Source: 67-14 sp035502775
Lineage (GTDB): Bacteria > Actinomycetota > Thermoleophilia > Solirubrobacterales > 70-9
NCBI GenBank assembly: GCA_035502775.1
Contig: DATJUB010000023.1
Coordinates: 23,087-87,086 of the forward strand
Length of the DNA stretch: 64,000 nt
Direction of reading: 5' to 3'
The notes beneath the pieces are model-generated. The model worked only from the letters and a program-made list of their open reading frames with translations, was not told the DNA's origin and made no database searches. The position numbers and the translations under genes were made by a program. Below are positions 24,131-31,746 of this stretch, in pieces (positions within the stretch are counted from its first letter, which is position 1; the number at the start of each line of letters is the position of its first letter).

Positions 24131-24270
24131 GCGTTCTCCTATTCGGCCCTCACGGCCGGCCGCCCATGCGGCCTACGGCGTCCCTGCCGAAAATCCACCC
24201 GGTCCGGTTGCCTCGAGAGCCCTCACTGAGGACCTGCACCGATTAGACCCGCCGGCCCGCTCCGTGTCAA
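24131..24270 (-). promoter_or_regulatory. Promoter and conserved structured leader of array member 8
   Basis: TTGACA (24270-24265), 17 bases, TCTAAT (24247-24242). Leader: CCTC/GAGG hairpin (24231-24221), ACCGGACCGGGTGG box (24208-24195), GGCAGGGACGCC (24188-24177), hairpin GGCCGC/GCGGCC (24173-24158), then AGGAG. This is the clearest copy of the leader. Confidence 0.8.
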
Positions 24271-24277
24271 CCATCGC

Positions 24278-24649
24278 TCATCGCTGGTTCCTGCGATTCA
24301 GATGCGAATGCTCCTTGATCTCACGGACATCGACCTCCACCGGTTCGATTCCGGCTGCCTCGAGATTCTCGATGGCCTGATCCAGACCGACCTTCTGCTC
24401 GTCCAGCACGTGGCGGGCGAGAGCGAGGCGATACTCGGCGAATACGGTGGGGGCCACATCGAGGGCCTGGGCCAACGCGGCCATCGTTCTCGGTGAGGCG
24501 CGGCGCTTTCCGAGTTCGATCGCGGCGATCTGGGCGGCGCTGGTGCCTTCCTTGTCCACCGCGAACGCGCTGTGAGCGAGACGGTCGCGACTCCAGCCCT
24601 TGGCCTTTCGGAGTTCGGGCAGGGTCTGCCTTATGTCTTTCATTCGCAC
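24278..24649 (-). CDS. XRE-family transcriptional regulator (paralogue of 33870-34259)
   Basis: About 123 residues. N-terminal helix-turn-helix of the Cro/CI type (residues 5-70: LPELRKAKGWSRDRLAHSAF, then a recognition helix near SAAQIAAIELGKRRASPRTMAALAQALDV). The C-terminal half is a short helical region and ends basic (HSHLNRRNQR). About 60 percent identical by eye to the gene at 33870, including HVLDEQKVGLDQAI against HIFDEDKVGIDQAI. Start GTG 24649 or ATG 24643; there is no clear ribosome-binding site, so it may be leaderless. CATGACGTAG lies 22 bases upstream and also occurs before the paralogue, so autoregulation is likely. Confidence 0.85.
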   Translation of the reverse strand: MRMKDIRQTLPELRKAKGWSRDRLAHSAFAVDKEGTSAAQIAAIELGKRRASPRTMAALAQALDVAPTVFAEYRLALARHVLDEQKVGLDQAIENLEAAGIEPVEVDVREIKEHSHLNRRNQR

Positions 24650-24670
24650 CGGCCAATGAAAGACTAATCG

Positions 24671-24680
24671 CTACGTCATG
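24671..24680. promoter_or_regulatory. Candidate XRE operator (CTACGTCATG)
   Basis: The same ten bases occur at 33791-33800 before the paralogous regulator. On the minus strand both continue with AT and AGTC (CGATTAGTC here, ATAGTC there). A shared autoregulatory site is the simplest explanation. Confidence 0.5.
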
Positions 24681-24730
24681 GCAAGAGACACCATGTATTT
24701 AGACAGCTTGTATCGCCTTCCGGCGCGAAC

Positions 24731-25363
24731 CTAGGGGCGGTGGAAGTGCAGCAGCGCCATCTCGGTGCGATGAGTCACGGCCTTGCGTTCCTCGTCGTCG
24801 AGCTTGGCCAGACGCACGGCCGCTTCAGCCTGCAGATCGGTGGCCCGGTCCAGCAGCGCGACGATCTCGTCGGTCAGCTGAGCGTAGGCCTCGTCGTCGA
24901 ACTCGAGATCGACCCAGGCGACCGCGGTCTTCGGATCGTCGAAGCCCTTCGCCTCGGCGGCGGCGGTCATGTTGGTCCAGATCTGCTGGATCGTCTGATC
25001 GAAGAGCTCGCGGCGGATCGACTCGGGCAGCATCGTCCAATGCTCCTCGTCGAGCCTCGCCCGCATCGTCGCGCGGTAGAAATGCTCGAGCGCTCCACGG
25101 ACCGGGGCCGTGCGGACCAGCTCGATCGCGTCGCAGCCCTCAAGAATCTTCACGTGGTAGCTGACGTTGCCCAGGGGCTCACCCAGCTTGGTCGCGAGCT
25201 CACTGGGGCTGGCGACTTCCTTGTTAAGTGATTGAAGGATCCTCTGGCGGAGCGGGTGACCCAGCGCCTTGATGACTCGAACGTCAACGGCGGTGGCCTC
25301 GGCCTTCTTGGTTTCCTTCTTCTTCTTGGTCTTGGTCTTGGTGCTAATCGTCTTGCCGCTCAT
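24731..25363 (-). CDS. ArsR-like winged-helix regulator
   Basis: About 210 residues. A lysine- and threonine-rich N-terminal tail (TKTKTKKKKETKKAEA) precedes an ArsR-type winged helix (residues 25-100: IKALGHPLRQRILQSL, SPSELATKLGEPLGNVSYHVKIL, LVRTAPVRGALEHFYRA). The C-terminal half is helical, with no metal-binding cysteines. Its ATG overlaps the stop of the sigma-factor gene (ATGA), so both come from one transcript. Such genes replace the usual anti-sigma factor here, but a direct regulatory link is only inferred. Confidence 0.88.
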   Translation of the reverse strand: MSGKTISTKTKTKKKKETKKAEATAVDVRVIKALGHPLRQRILQSLNKEVASPSELATKLGEPLGNVSYHVKILEGCDAIELVRTAPVRGALEHFYRATMRARLDEEHWTMLPESIRRELFDQTIQQIWTNMTAAAEAKGFDDPKTAVAWVDLEFDDEAYAQLTDEIVALLDRATDLQAEAAVRLAKLDDEERKAVTHRTEMALLHFHRP

Positions 25364-25845
25364 TGGATCTCCGGTCTTTTGCGGAGCTTTTCTCGCGCTC
25401 GGTACAACCTGACCTTAACGGTTCCTTCGGGTATACCAAGATGCTCAGCAATTGCTGATTGTGTCAGATCACTCTCGTATCTTAGCTTGAGCAGCTCCCG
25501 GTCCTGCTCAGAAAGCGATTCGAAGGCCCCCCAGATGGCCGATCCCTCGACCAGCGCGAGCAGCTCTCCGTCCTCCTCCGCGACCAGATCCGGGAACTCG
25601 ACCGGGTCCGGCACCCGGCGCTCCCTCTCCCTCAGCGCCTCGTTCCTCGCGATCTGAGAAATCCACTCTTTCTTTCGATTCGGATCAAGAAGTTTGTGCT
25701 GATTTTTCCAGGCTCTCATCAAGGCGTTTTGGGCCATATCTTCAGCTTCAGAGCGCGATCGGGCATAGCGGCGAGTCACCCTCAGACAAGTTTCTCGCAA
25801 CTTTTCCCAATCCCACGAATCGTTGGATGAAACGATTCTGACCAC
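25360..25845 (-). CDS. ECF-type RNA polymerase sigma factor
   Basis: About 161 residues, with region 2 (RRYARSRSEAEDMAQNALMRAWKN, then NRKKEWISQIARNEALRERER) and region 4 (FESLSEQDRELLKLRYESDLTQSAIAEHLGIPEGTVKVRLYRAREKLR). The length suits the ECF group. The GTG start at 25845 has no strong ribosome-binding site. It is divergent from the methyltransferase gene with only 19 bases between starts, so the two promoters must overlap. The ArsR-like gene follows directly; no anti-sigma gene is seen. Confidence 0.9.
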   Translation of the reverse strand: MVRIVSSNDSWDWEKLRETCLRVTRRYARSRSEAEDMAQNALMRAWKNQHKLLDPNRKKEWISQIARNEALRERERRVPDPVEFPDLVAEEDGELLALVEGSAIWGAFESLSEQDRELLKLRYESDLTQSAIAEHLGIPEGTVKVRLYRAREKLRKRPEIQ

Positions 25846-25864
25846 TCGGAGGGTCTATATCGGT

Positions 25865-26671
25865 ATGAGCCACAATTTTGCCGAAATTTCCCCAGATCCG
25901 GAAGCCGCGTACGACCTGATCGCAGGCCATTACGACGGCTTCACCGCCCACCACGACTACGACGTCTGGCTGGACAGCCTCCTGCCCGCGCTGAACGTTC
26001 ACGGCCTCAGCGGCGACCAGCTGCTGGATGCCGGATGCGGCACCGGCAAGAGTTCCCTGCCGATGCTCGACCGCGGCTGGCAGGTCACGGCCTGTGACAA
26101 CTCGGCCGAGATGCTGGAGCGATTGCGGGCCAAGGCGGGCCATCGAATGCGAATCGAACAGACCGATCTGCGCACGATGCCCGTCCTGGGTGATTTCGAC
26201 CTGATCCTGTGCCTCGGCGACGTGCTCAACTACTGCGCGGTCACCACCCCCCTCTCCACCTCTCTCAGGGGCCTGGCCGCGAACCTCGCGCCCGACGGGT
26301 TGCTGCTCTTCGACCTGAACACGGTCGCCACCTACCGCACCTTCTTCGCCGAAGTCCAGGAGGTCGAGGTCTCGGGCCAGCGCGTCACCTGGCGGGGACT
26401 CGGTGACGGCACCGCCGAACCCGGGGCACTCGCCGAGTCGGTCATGGAGATCGCGCCGCCCGGAGGCGAGCCGCTGACCCGGGCCGTCCACCGGCAACGG
26501 CATCTGAGCGAAGACGAGGTCAGAAGCTCCATGGCCGAGGCCGGGCTGGAATGCCTCGACGTCTTCGGCCAGGGATTCGACGCCGTTCTCGAGCGGCCAC
26601 TCGAGGAGAACCGTCATACCAAAACGATTTACATCGCCAGAGTTCAAACCCACAAGGAGAATAGGAGGTGA
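25865..26671 (+). CDS. Class I SAM-dependent methyltransferase
   Basis: About 268 residues from ATG 25865 (GGAGGG at 25848-25853). Motif I LDAGCGTGKSS near residue 48, acidic residue of motif II in VTACDNS, motif IV FDLILCLGDVLNYC, and LAPDGLLLFDLNT. This is the usual small-molecule/peptide methyltransferase fold (Methyltransf_25/11). It ends three bases before a 20-codon gene whose ribosome-binding site overlaps its last codons, and an E1-like enzyme gene follows. The arrangement suggests it modifies the same product as the E1 enzyme. The substrate is unknown. Confidence 0.88.
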   Translation: MSHNFAEISPDPEAAYDLIAGHYDGFTAHHDYDVWLDSLLPALNVHGLSGDQLLDAGCGTGKSSLPMLDRGWQVTACDNSAEMLERLRAKAGHRMRIEQTDLRTMPVLGDFDLILCLGDVLNYCAVTTPLSTSLRGLAANLAPDGLLLFDLNTVATYRTFFAEVQEVEVSGQRVTWRGLGDGTAEPGALAESVMEIAPPGGEPLTRAVHRQRHLSEDEVRSSMAEAGLECLDVFGQGFDAVLERPLEENRHTKTIYIARVQTHKENRR

Positions 26672-27867
26672 GACATGAAGCCCCAGGAGATCAAGGTCCC
26701 GGCGACCCCGCGCGCTTCCGTCCAGAAGGGCGGCTGAATGGTGGGGGTGGTCGCTCGTATGAGCGGCCACCCCGTCACTATCGCCTGAAGCGCTCGATCG
26801 AGATCTACCCCGCGCCCGATCACTCGATTCATCTGATCAACGACGGGATCGGCAGCTACTTCCTGATCCCGGAACCGACCGAATCGGACCGGCTGGTCCT
26901 GGATCTGCTGAGAAGCGGATTCCTGACCCGGGATCAGATCGCCGACGAGCTGATGAAACGCGGACTCGAAACGGGCACTCTCGACACATCACTGACCGAA
27001 CTGACCAAATCGGGTCATCTCGAAACCAGGACCGGCGACGCCGGGCTGGACGTCCGGGCGGCCGAACGGTTCGACCGCCAGCTGATCTACTTTTCCGACA
27101 TATGCCCGACCGGCGAAGGCGGCGAGCTGCTTCAGATGAAGCTGCGCGAAGCCAAGGTGGTCATCCTCGGATGCGGCGGCCTCGGATCATGGGCCGCATG
27201 CGGCCTTGTCTGCGCCGGGATCGGTGACGTCACGCTGATCGACGACGACACGGTCGAGCTCAGCAATCTGAACCGCCAGCTGCTGTTCAAGGAATCCGAT
27301 ATCGGCACACCCAAGGTCGAGGCGGCCGCACTGGCCCTCTCGAGATACGACTCCACCCTGAGGGTCACCCCGGTCAGGCGAAGGGTCGAATCCGCCGAGG
27401 ACGTGGCCGAGCTGATCGATGGCGCCGACCTGCTGGTCGCCACCGCCGACTGGCCGCCCTATGAGCTGCCCCGATGGATCAACCAGGCCAGCCTGGAGAC
27501 GGGGGTGCCGTATCTGACCGCGGGACAGTTCCCACCGCTGATCCGGATCGGGCCGATGGTCATCCCCGGACGCACATCCTGCCTGGAATGCCAGGAGCGG
27601 GCGGTGAGTCGCGACTACCCGATGTACGACGAACTGGCCGATTTCCGTTCCGGGAATCCGACCACGGCGAGCACCCTGGGTGCCGCTTCGGGCATGATCG
27701 GATCGATCATCGCCATGGAGGCCATTCATCTGCTGACCGGCGCGGTCGACCCGGCCACCCTGAACCGGGTTCTGCTCATGGATCTGCGGACGATGGAGTC
27801 CGAGTACGAGGCGGTGACCCCCGAACCGGACTGCGTCTGCTCGCGGATCAGGGTTCCCGTAGCTTGA
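26668..27867 (+). CDS. E1-like (ThiF/MoeB/MccB superfamily) adenylyltransferase
   Basis: Up to 399 residues. The N-terminal 100 residues after about position 35 look like a winged-helix peptide-binding domain (ESDRLVLDLLRSGFLTRDQIADELMKRG), as in E1-like enzymes of peptide-modification pathways. Then comes a Rossmann ATP site (VVILGCGGLGSWAACGL), the loop IDDDTVELSNLNRQLLF with Asp and Arg of ATP binding, and CLEC plus CVCS cysteines, probably Zn. Such enzymes adenylate a C-terminal carboxylate (often after Gly-Gly or Asn). The true start is unclear: GTG 26668 overlaps the peptide gene; CTG 26734, overlapping the peptide stop, is also possible. The 3' end overlaps the convergent permease gene by 20 bases. 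Confidence 0.87.
   Translation: MRHEAPGDQGPGDPARFRPEGRLNGGGGRSYERPPRHYRLKRSIEIYPAPDHSIHLINDGIGSYFLIPEPTESDRLVLDLLRSGFLTRDQIADELMKRGLETGTLDTSLTELTKSGHLETRTGDAGLDVRAAERFDRQLIYFSDICPTGEGGELLQMKLREAKVVILGCGGLGSWAACGLVCAGIGDVTLIDDDTVELSNLNRQLLFKESDIGTPKVEAAALALSRYDSTLRVTPVRRRVESAEDVAELIDGADLLVATADWPPYELPRWINQASLETGVPYLTAGQFPPLIRIGPMVIPGRTSCLECQERAVSRDYPMYDELADFRSGNPTTASTLGAASGMIGSIIAMEAIHLLTGAVDPATLNRVLLMDLRTMESEYEAVTPEPDCVCSRIRVPVA
26675..26737 (+). CDS. 20-residue peptide ending in Gly-Gly, possible substrate of the E1-like enzyme
   Basis: The peptide is MKPQEIKVPATPRASVQKGG. AGGAGGTGA (26663-26671), a near-perfect Shine-Dalgarno, precedes the ATG by three bases; this is the best ribosome-binding site in the region and the main evidence that it is translated. 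It lies between a methyltransferase and an E1-like adenylyltransferase. E1-like enzymes act on C-terminal Gly-Gly tails (ThiS, MoaD, ubiquitin) or on short peptides (MccA by MccB). A role as a modified-peptide precursor is inference. The alternative is a short leader ORF that couples translation to the E1 gene. Confidence 0.6.
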   Translation: MKPQEIKVPATPRASVQKGG

Positions 27868-28819
27868 CCCGGGGATCGATCGCCGCGTAGATCAGATCGA
27901 CCGCGATGTTCACGACGACGATGAAGATGGCCGAGACGATGACCACGCCCTGAACAACCGGCAGGTCGGAGCGCTCCACGGACGAGGTGAGCAGGCCGCC
28001 GAGTCCGGGAACGTTGAAAACGGTCTCGACCAGAATCACGTTGCCGGCCAGGATCAGACTGACATCGATGCCGACCAGGGTGAGCATCGGTGCCAGTCCG
28101 CTCCTGGCGGCATGGCCCCACAGCACCGATCGCTCCGGCAGGCCCCGTGCGCGGGCGGCGGTCACGTAGGCACTGCCCAGCTGCTCGACCATCGCCGACC
28201 GCGTGAATCGCGTGTAGACCGCGGCCGAAGAAAGACCGAGCACCAGCCAGGGCAGGATCAGAGCGGCCATCTTCTCGAGGAAACCGTCCGCGTCGATGTA
28301 GGCGCCGATCCCGGGGAAGATCGGCAGCAGCGAGCCGGCGCCGGCGGCGAACAGGATCAGCGCCACGTAGCCGAGCCAGAACACGGGGGCCGAAAGCAGC
28401 GCCAGCGAAGCGATGCCGGTCGCGCGGTCGAACCTCGAGGAGGGACGGGCCGCGGTGGCCACCCCGAGAACGACACCCAATCCCAGCCAGATCACCACCG
28501 CGCCCGAGATCAGCAGCAGCGTCGCCGGAAGACGGTCGGAGATCAGATCGGTCACCGGAACCCCGTACTGGTAGCTGTGCCCCAGGTCGAAATGCAGCAG
28601 GAGGTCCCGCAGGTAGATCCCGAACTGGACGTAGACCGGCTGGTCCAGTCCGAGAGCGTGGCGAACCTCCTCCACCTGGGAGGGTGTGGCGAACCGGCCG
28701 GCCCTGATCACGGCCGAATCGCCGGACGGGAAGATGTAGAAGATGACGAAGACCAGCGCGCTGGCGGTGAGCACGAGCAGGGCGCCCCACAGAATCCGCC
28801 TGAGAACGTAGGCGGTCAA
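27848..28819 (-). CDS. Dipeptide/oligopeptide ABC transporter permease (DppB type)
   Basis: About 323 residues, six membrane segments and the BPD_transp_1 fold. It starts MTAYVLRRILWGALLVLTASALVFV, the typical DppB/OppB N-terminus. The ATPase-contact loop (EAA-like) is YVTAARARGLPERSVLWGHAARSGLAP. Start is TTG at 28819, two bases from the stop of the binding-protein gene upstream. The order on this strand is dppC, dppA-like, dppB; the fused ATPase is divergent. Imports peptides or similar solutes. Confidence 0.93.
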   Translation of the reverse strand: MTAYVLRRILWGALLVLTASALVFVIFYIFPSGDSAVIRAGRFATPSQVEEVRHALGLDQPVYVQFGIYLRDLLLHFDLGHSYQYGVPVTDLISDRLPATLLLISGAVVIWLGLGVVLGVATAARPSSRFDRATGIASLALLSAPVFWLGYVALILFAAGAGSLLPIFPGIGAYIDADGFLEKMAALILPWLVLGLSSAAVYTRFTRSAMVEQLGSAYVTAARARGLPERSVLWGHAARSGLAPMLTLVGIDVSLILAGNVILVETVFNVPGLGGLLTSSVERSDLPVVQGVVIVSAIFIVVVNIAVDLIYAAIDPRVKLREP

Positions 28820-28820
28820 C

Positions 28821-30656
28821 TCAGCAGTCCGAGTCGCCGGTGCACCTGGTCGCGTCGGAAAGCGAAACCATCGGCAGAGATGGATTGGCGTTGGCCCGGT
28901 CGATCACGTTGACGACATTCTCCGATGAGAGCGCCGGCACCTCGCTCCACACGATCGGTATCGCCGGGGCGACCCTGGTGATCGATCGGTCGATCGCTCC
29001 CCACGCGTCCGCGCGGCCTTCCGGATCCTCGATCCGCTTGGCACGATCGATCGCCCGGTTGATCGCCGGCACGTCGAGCTGCGGCCAGTTCGAGTTGTTC
29101 ACCGGCAGGATCGCGTTGCCGTTGAATGTCTGATCCAACACGGTCTGGGCGTCGTCGAGCTGCCTGACCCAGCCGACGTTGGGGCAGATCGCGACCTCCG
29201 CGGCCGGGACGTTGCAGAAGCGGGAGTACATGATGTCCTGGGTGACCGCCCTCGCCTCGACGTCGATCCCGACCGCGTCGAAGGCCCGCTTCACGACCTC
29301 ACCGGTCTTGCGGCCGATCCCGGTCGTGTCGGTCACCATGAGCAGTTCCTCGTCTCCGGTGTAGCGCCCGCCGGGGTATCCGGCCCGGCGCATGTACTTC
29401 GCCGCGACCTCGTCGTCGCCGCGCGGGTTGGCGAGGAAGTCGTAGCCCGGACCCTCGAGGCCGCCGGCCTGTTCGAAACCGGGGACCCGGGGCGGGATGA
29501 AATGCGTTGCCAGGGGACCGACGAAGGCTCCACCCCGGGCGAGCCGCATCGCCACGCGGTCCGCGGCCGCCACGATCGCCCGCCGGACGTTGACGTCGTT
29601 CAACGGTTCGATCGTGGTGTTCATCGCGGCGTAGAGGATCGCTCCGGCCGGAACCATCATCAGCTGATCCGGATGGTTCTCCGCGGTCCTCTCGAGCAGA
29701 ACCGGATCGGGAGCGAAATCACCGTTGATCTGCGACTCGCCCTCGAGGATCCGCTCAGAGGCGGACCCGGTGTTGGTGAAACCGCTCTCGACACGGATCC
29801 GGTCGAGGAACGCCGGACGGAAATCACGGCTCCGCTCCCACTCCGGGTTCCTCACAAGCTCGATCTCGATCCCGGGGCGATGGCCGGTGAGTGCGCCCTG
29901 ATCGTCGTTCGGGACCATGTAGGGGCCGGAAGAGACCACGTTCTGTGCGTAGGTCGACGGGATCTCCGCATCGAACTTCCTGGCGTAGCCCGCCGGAACC
30001 GGCGAGGTGAACGGCAGTGAGAAGGCATCGACCGCCAAGGGGGGCACCACGCCCGCGAACCGCAGCTCGAGGCGGTCCGGCGACAGCGCCGTGACCCCGG
30101 CGATATCGGGCGCCCGTTCCGGGTCCCGCTCGACCTGGCGCTTGGCGGCCGCGAAACCGCGCAGGGATCCGAGGTAGGGCTCGACATAGCCGTTGGCGAC
30201 CCCGGGAAGCAGGCTGCGTTCGATCGCGTACTCGAAATCGGCGGCGACCACCGGCCTCGACACCGGCGGCGAGAAGCGGATGCCCGGACGGAGGTCGAAC
30301 TCGATCGTGCCGGCCTTCACATCCACCTTGGGCAGGGTCCGGGCGATGTCCGGAATCAGCTTCGCCGGGGTTTCGTTGTCCGGTGTCAGCAATGTCCTCT
30401 GGGTCGCGAAGAGAACCATGAAGGCGTACTGGTTCTGTGCCACACCCGGATCGAGAGAGTCCACGTCACCCGAACCGAGGACCATCAGCTCACCACCGTA
30501 TTTCGCGTCGGACGGCGGCGAGTAACGGGGAGCGAAGTCGTTCGCGGCCAGGTCGTCGCCGTCGCCGCCACCGCAGGCCGAGAGAACGACCGCCAGCAGC
30601 AGTCCGACGACCACCGGAGTCCGGCGGAAACGCGCCATGGCGGTCTCGGTCGTCAT
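28821..30656 (-). CDS. ABC transporter substrate-binding lipoprotein, family 5 (DppA/OppA type)
   Basis: About 611 residues from ATG 30656, which overlaps the permease stop (ATGA). Lipobox LLLAVVLSACGGG gives a lipidated Cys near residue 25. The SBP_bac_5 body follows (LDPGVAQNQYAFMVLFATQRTLLTPDNETPAKLIPDIA, then VKAGTIEFDLRPGIRFS). It captures peptides or other solutes outside the membrane. The mature protein is longer than Escherichia coli DppA, but the family is clear. The ligand is not predictable. Confidence 0.93.
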   Translation of the reverse strand: MTTETAMARFRRTPVVVGLLLAVVLSACGGGDGDDLAANDFAPRYSPPSDAKYGGELMVLGSGDVDSLDPGVAQNQYAFMVLFATQRTLLTPDNETPAKLIPDIARTLPKVDVKAGTIEFDLRPGIRFSPPVSRPVVAADFEYAIERSLLPGVANGYVEPYLGSLRGFAAAKRQVERDPERAPDIAGVTALSPDRLELRFAGVVPPLAVDAFSLPFTSPVPAGYARKFDAEIPSTYAQNVVSSGPYMVPNDDQGALTGHRPGIEIELVRNPEWERSRDFRPAFLDRIRVESGFTNTGSASERILEGESQINGDFAPDPVLLERTAENHPDQLMMVPAGAILYAAMNTTIEPLNDVNVRRAIVAAADRVAMRLARGGAFVGPLATHFIPPRVPGFEQAGGLEGPGYDFLANPRGDDEVAAKYMRRAGYPGGRYTGDEELLMVTDTTGIGRKTGEVVKRAFDAVGIDVEARAVTQDIMYSRFCNVPAAEVAICPNVGWVRQLDDAQTVLDQTFNGNAILPVNNSNWPQLDVPAINRAIDRAKRIEDPEGRADAWGAIDRSITRVAPAIPIVWSEVPALSSENVVNVIDRANANPSLPMVSLSDATRCTGDSDC

Positions 30657-31639
30657 GTCGCCACCCTCCCGCCGAAGGTCAGGTCCCGCACATAGTCGGC
30701 GACCACGGTGCAGGCGAACACGGTGATGAGAAGCGCGGCTCCCGGGAAGACCATGATCCACCAGGTGTCGGGGAACAGGGTCGCGTCCCTGGCGATCATC
30801 CCTCCCCAGCTCGGGGTCGACGCGGGCACGCCGACACCGAGGAAGGTCAGGGCCGCCTCGGCCAGGATCGCCTGGGGCAGCAGGACGATCGCGAACACGA
30901 AGATCGAGGAGGCCAGGTTGGGAAGAACTTCGGTCGCCAGGATGCGAGCCGGGGACAGACCGGCGAGGCGGGCGGCGGTCACGTAGTCGGATTCACGGAT
31001 GGCAAGGGTCTGGTTGCGAACTATACGCGCGACGACCGGCCAGGACGTCATGGCGATGACCAGGATCACGAGCGGTATTCCCGGGGTCAGAGTGCCGTTC
31101 AGGCAACCCCCTCCGGTCGAGCAGCTGGCGGTGATGCCGATCGCCAGCAGCAGATACGGGATCACGAGAAAGGTCTCGATCAGACGCGAGATGAGCGAGT
31201 CGGTGAGACCACGCCGGAACCCGGCGATCATGCCCAGGGTGACGCCCACCAGAAGTGAGAGCGCGGCCGCGCAGAAGGCGACCAGAAGCGACACCCTCGC
31301 GCCGTACAGGGTCCGGCTGAATACGTCACGGCCGAGGCCGTCGACGCCGAACCAGTGAGCCGCGCTCGGTCCGGCGGGGGTACCGAAGCTTCGCGAGAGG
31401 CTCGAGGTGTCGCTGGCCCCCGGCGCCGGAGATCCGGTGACGGACGTCAGTACCGGGGCGAAGATGGCGGTCAGCACCAGCAGAGCGAGTATCGTCAATG
31501 CGACCTTGACCGCCGTGCCCATGCCCCTTCGGCCCCAGGGCTGAGCGAAAGGCATCAGCGATGCATCAGGTGCGGAAACCGGATCCGTGGGCACGGGGCG
31601 ACCGGCCTCTTCGTTTCCCTCCGACGCAGACACGAACAT
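30653..31639 (-). CDS. Dipeptide/oligopeptide ABC transporter permease (DppC type)
   Basis: About 328 residues from ATG 31639; the frame is open to 31699 without a better start. A long cytoplasmic N-terminus is followed by six membrane segments. OppC_N-like start (GTAVKVALTILALLVLTAIFAPVL), GVDGLGRDVFSRTLYGARVSL (a DppC signature), and the EAA loop YVTAARLAGLSPARILATEVLPNL. First gene of the minus-strand transport operon and divergent from the ATPase gene, with about 107 bases between them for both promoters. Confidence 0.93.
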   Translation of the reverse strand: MFVSASEGNEEAGRPVPTDPVSAPDASLMPFAQPWGRRGMGTAVKVALTILALLVLTAIFAPVLTSVTGSPAPGASDTSSLSRSFGTPAGPSAAHWFGVDGLGRDVFSRTLYGARVSLLVAFCAAALSLLVGVTLGMIAGFRRGLTDSLISRLIETFLVIPYLLLAIGITASCSTGGGCLNGTLTPGIPLVILVIAMTSWPVVARIVRNQTLAIRESDYVTAARLAGLSPARILATEVLPNLASSIFVFAIVLLPQAILAEAALTFLGVGVPASTPSWGGMIARDATLFPDTWWIMVFPGAALLITVFACTVVADYVRDLTFGGRVAT

Positions 31640-31746
31640 AACTGTACTCCGATTTGAAACATCGGCCGGATTCCTCTTGAGCGGCACCTGATCGACCAAA
31701 CCCGAATTATCCTCCCGTCCTGCCCTACCGTGAAAGGATGCTCTGA

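Noticed and set aside
21839..24235. Resemblance of array leaders to the c-di-GMP-I riboswitch (GGCAAAC and GGGACGC strings)
   Set aside because: The strings occur in similar order, but I could not fit the tetraloop-receptor or the P2/P3 arrangement; a covariance-model search against RF01051 would decide.
26738..26788. 16-codon frame between the 20-residue peptide and the E1 body
   Set aside because: No ribosome-binding site and no conserved feature; it might couple translation but is not supported as a gene.
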